From assembly GCA_023390245.1 (NCBI GenBank), contig JAEWDF010000089.1, positions 1-14,576 on the forward strand: a DNA stretch of 14,576 bases. The letters run 5' to 3'. Positions within the stretch are counted from its first letter, which is position 1. Each line of letters opens with the position of its first letter. Made by a program: the position numbers and the translations under genes. The notes under the pieces were generated by a model, which was given only the letters and a program-made list of their open reading frames with translations, was not told the origin of the DNA and ran no database searches. Below, one piece after another: positions 13,654 to 14,576 of this stretch. Source of the DNA: Pseudomonadota bacterium. GTDB lineage: Bacteria > Pseudomonadota > Alphaproteobacteria > Caulobacterales > Caulobacteraceae.

Positions 13654-14576
13654 TCCCCCTCCTCTCCGTCGCCGACCACGGTCCATTCCCAGACGCGGGC
13701 CAAATGGTCGTAGTTTCCGCCCTGGTTTCCCATGAACTGCGGCGCGGCCCAGGAGACATAGGGGGTGGCCTCGTCGTCGAAGCGCGCGACGCGGCGCTTC
13801 AGCCCCTCCAGCGCGGCCTGGGCCAGGTCGGCGGCGTCGGCGCCGGACGCGCGCACCGCGACCTCTCCCGCCGTGCGGCGGCCGACCACGCGGACATAGG
13901 TCAGCTCCTCGGGCGTCGCCGGGCCGTTGGTGGCCGCAAAACCGCCCTCGGCCAGGATGGCGGCGGTCAGGGTCAGCTGCGGCGCGAAGCCGGACTTCAC
14001 CTGTTTGGCGGACGGCGCCGCGCCGGTCTTGAAATCCATGACGGCCGCGCCCTCGGCCGACAGCTCGATGCGGTCGGCGTAGGCCTTGACCGTGAACGGC
14101 CCGGCGGGCGCGTCGAAGGTCAGGGCGCCCTGCTGCTCGACCAGCAGGGTGACGCCGCGCGCGCGGCGGCGCCGTTCGAACTCGGTCAGCCAGCGGGCGC
14201 AGTTGCGCGCCAGCGGCGCCTCGCGCGCCATGGCCGGCGCCTCGAAGCCGTGGGCGCCCAGCTCGCGCATCAGGTGATCGTGCAGCACCGCCTCGCAGTC
14301 CTCGGGCAGGTCGTTGGGCCAGTCCAGCGTCAGCCGTTCGATGGCGGCGTGGACGGCGTTGCCGCGCGCCAGGGCCTCGGCCGATGCGCCCGGTCGCTCC
14401 ATCGCCTGCAAACCCAGCACCCACCGGGCGTAGATCGAATAGGGGTCGCGCACCCAGCGCTCGATGCGGGTGACATACAGGCTGCGCGGGCGGCGATGGA
14501 CCGGCGGGCGCGGCTCGGGCCGGCGGGCGAAGGCGGGCGGACCCGGCGGCGGCGCGTCCAGCGCGCGGACCCAGCC
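13650..14576 (-). CDS. addB: Double-strand break repair protein AddB, C-terminal part
   Basis: AddB is AddA's partner: a helicase-like scaffold with a second nuclease domain, so the complex cuts both strands. The visible part is the last 308 residues; the gene continues past the window edge. It contains SLYVTRIERWVRDPYSIYARWVLGL, typical of the start of the alphaproteobacterial AddB nuclease domain, then RGNAVHAAIER, then YADRIEL and VMDFKTG with Asp181 and Lys183 (numbered from the window edge), and KQVKSGFAPQLTL, a PD-(D/E)XK active site. The tail YDHLARVWEW is also typical. Only two cysteines are present, and none in the C-X2-C-X5-C arrangement that holds the iron-sulfur cluster of Bacillus AddB. 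An internal GTG at 14453 is not the start, because conserved sequence continues upstream of it. The stop overlaps the addA ATG. Confidence 0.96.
   Translation of the reverse strand, partial: GWVRALDAPPPGPPAFARRPEPRPPVHRRPRSLYVTRIERWVRDPYSIYARWVLGLQAMERPGASAEALARGNAVHAAIERLTLDWPNDLPEDCEAVLHDHLMRELGAHGFEAPAMAREAPLARNCARWLTEFERRRRARGVTLLVEQQGALTFDAPAGPFTVKAYADRIELSAEGAAVMDFKTGAAPSAKQVKSGFAPQLTLTAAILAEGGFAATNGPATPEELTYVRVVGRRTAGEVAVRASGADAADLAQAALEGLKRRVARFDDEATPYVSWAAPQFMGNQGGNYDHLARVWEWTVVGDGEEGE

Noticed and set aside
10168..13713. Open frame of 1181 codons on the plus strand opposite addA
   Set aside because: It is antisense to a full-length AddA with all helicase and nuclease motifs. Its translation is low-complexity Gly/Arg/Gln/His/Ala-rich with no recognisable domain, as expected opposite a gene with G/C-biased third positions.
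13654..14424. AddA reading frame extended upstream of 13653
   Set aside because: The open frame continues into addB out of frame, but AddA homology begins at MSVSPQ, where a strong AGGAGG-type site and the ATGA overlap mark the start.
1..14576. Mobile elements, CRISPR arrays, tRNA or rRNA genes, toxin-antitoxin or defence systems
   Set aside because: Looked for on both strands. No transposase, integrase, spaced direct repeats, cloverleaf-forming sequence or paired small toxin-antitoxin genes were found. AddAB degrades foreign DNA but is a housekeeping repair enzyme.

Overview
This is 14.6 kb of very GC-rich, gene-dense chromosomal DNA from an alphaproteobacterium, most likely of the Caulobacterales (Brevundimonas or Caulobacter type). 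The indications are the high GC at third codon positions, the frequent GTG starts, the gene neighbourhood trpF-trpB-trpA-accD-folC next to trxA-addA-addB, the alphaproteobacterial AddA/AddB pair, and an AccD that has lost its zinc ribbon. The genus is inferred from these features; no database comparison was possible. I see no tRNA, rRNA, CRISPR array, transposon or phage gene.

Plus strand, positions 3 to 9494. The window opens with the C-terminal end of a citrate-synthase-family protein. A tightly packed series of codirectional genes follows: uppP (lipid carrier recycling for cell-wall synthesis), an RsmC-like methyltransferase, rsuA (16S rRNA pseudouridine synthase), an FAD-dependent amine/amino-acid oxidase-like protein, trpF, trpB, a small putative exported protein, trpA, accD (fatty acid synthesis) and folC (folate polyglutamylation). 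From uppP onward the gaps are 36 bp or less, and three of the joins are overlaps: TGATG at the oxidase/trpF join if trpF uses its upstream ATG, and GTGA on each side of the small gene. One or two long transcripts are therefore plausible.

Minus strand, positions 14576 down to 9508. addB (partial, its N-terminal part lies outside the window) overlaps addA by ATGA. After 117 bp come trxA, a clear intrinsic terminator, and a 60-codon conserved-looking small gene that converges on folC with a 13-bp gap. AddA and AddB form the helicase-nuclease that resects double-strand breaks. TrxA is a standard cytoplasmic thioredoxin.

Almost everything here is housekeeping. The points most worth a second look are the small cysteine-containing, putatively exported gene translationally interlocked between trpB and trpA; the complete loss of the four zinc-binding cysteines in AccD; an Asp-to-Glu change at a catalytic position of TrpA; and the small basic gene after trxA, whose ribosome-binding site lies in a perfect 12-bp tandem duplication directly after a terminator. 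I found no convincing wholly new multi-gene system.
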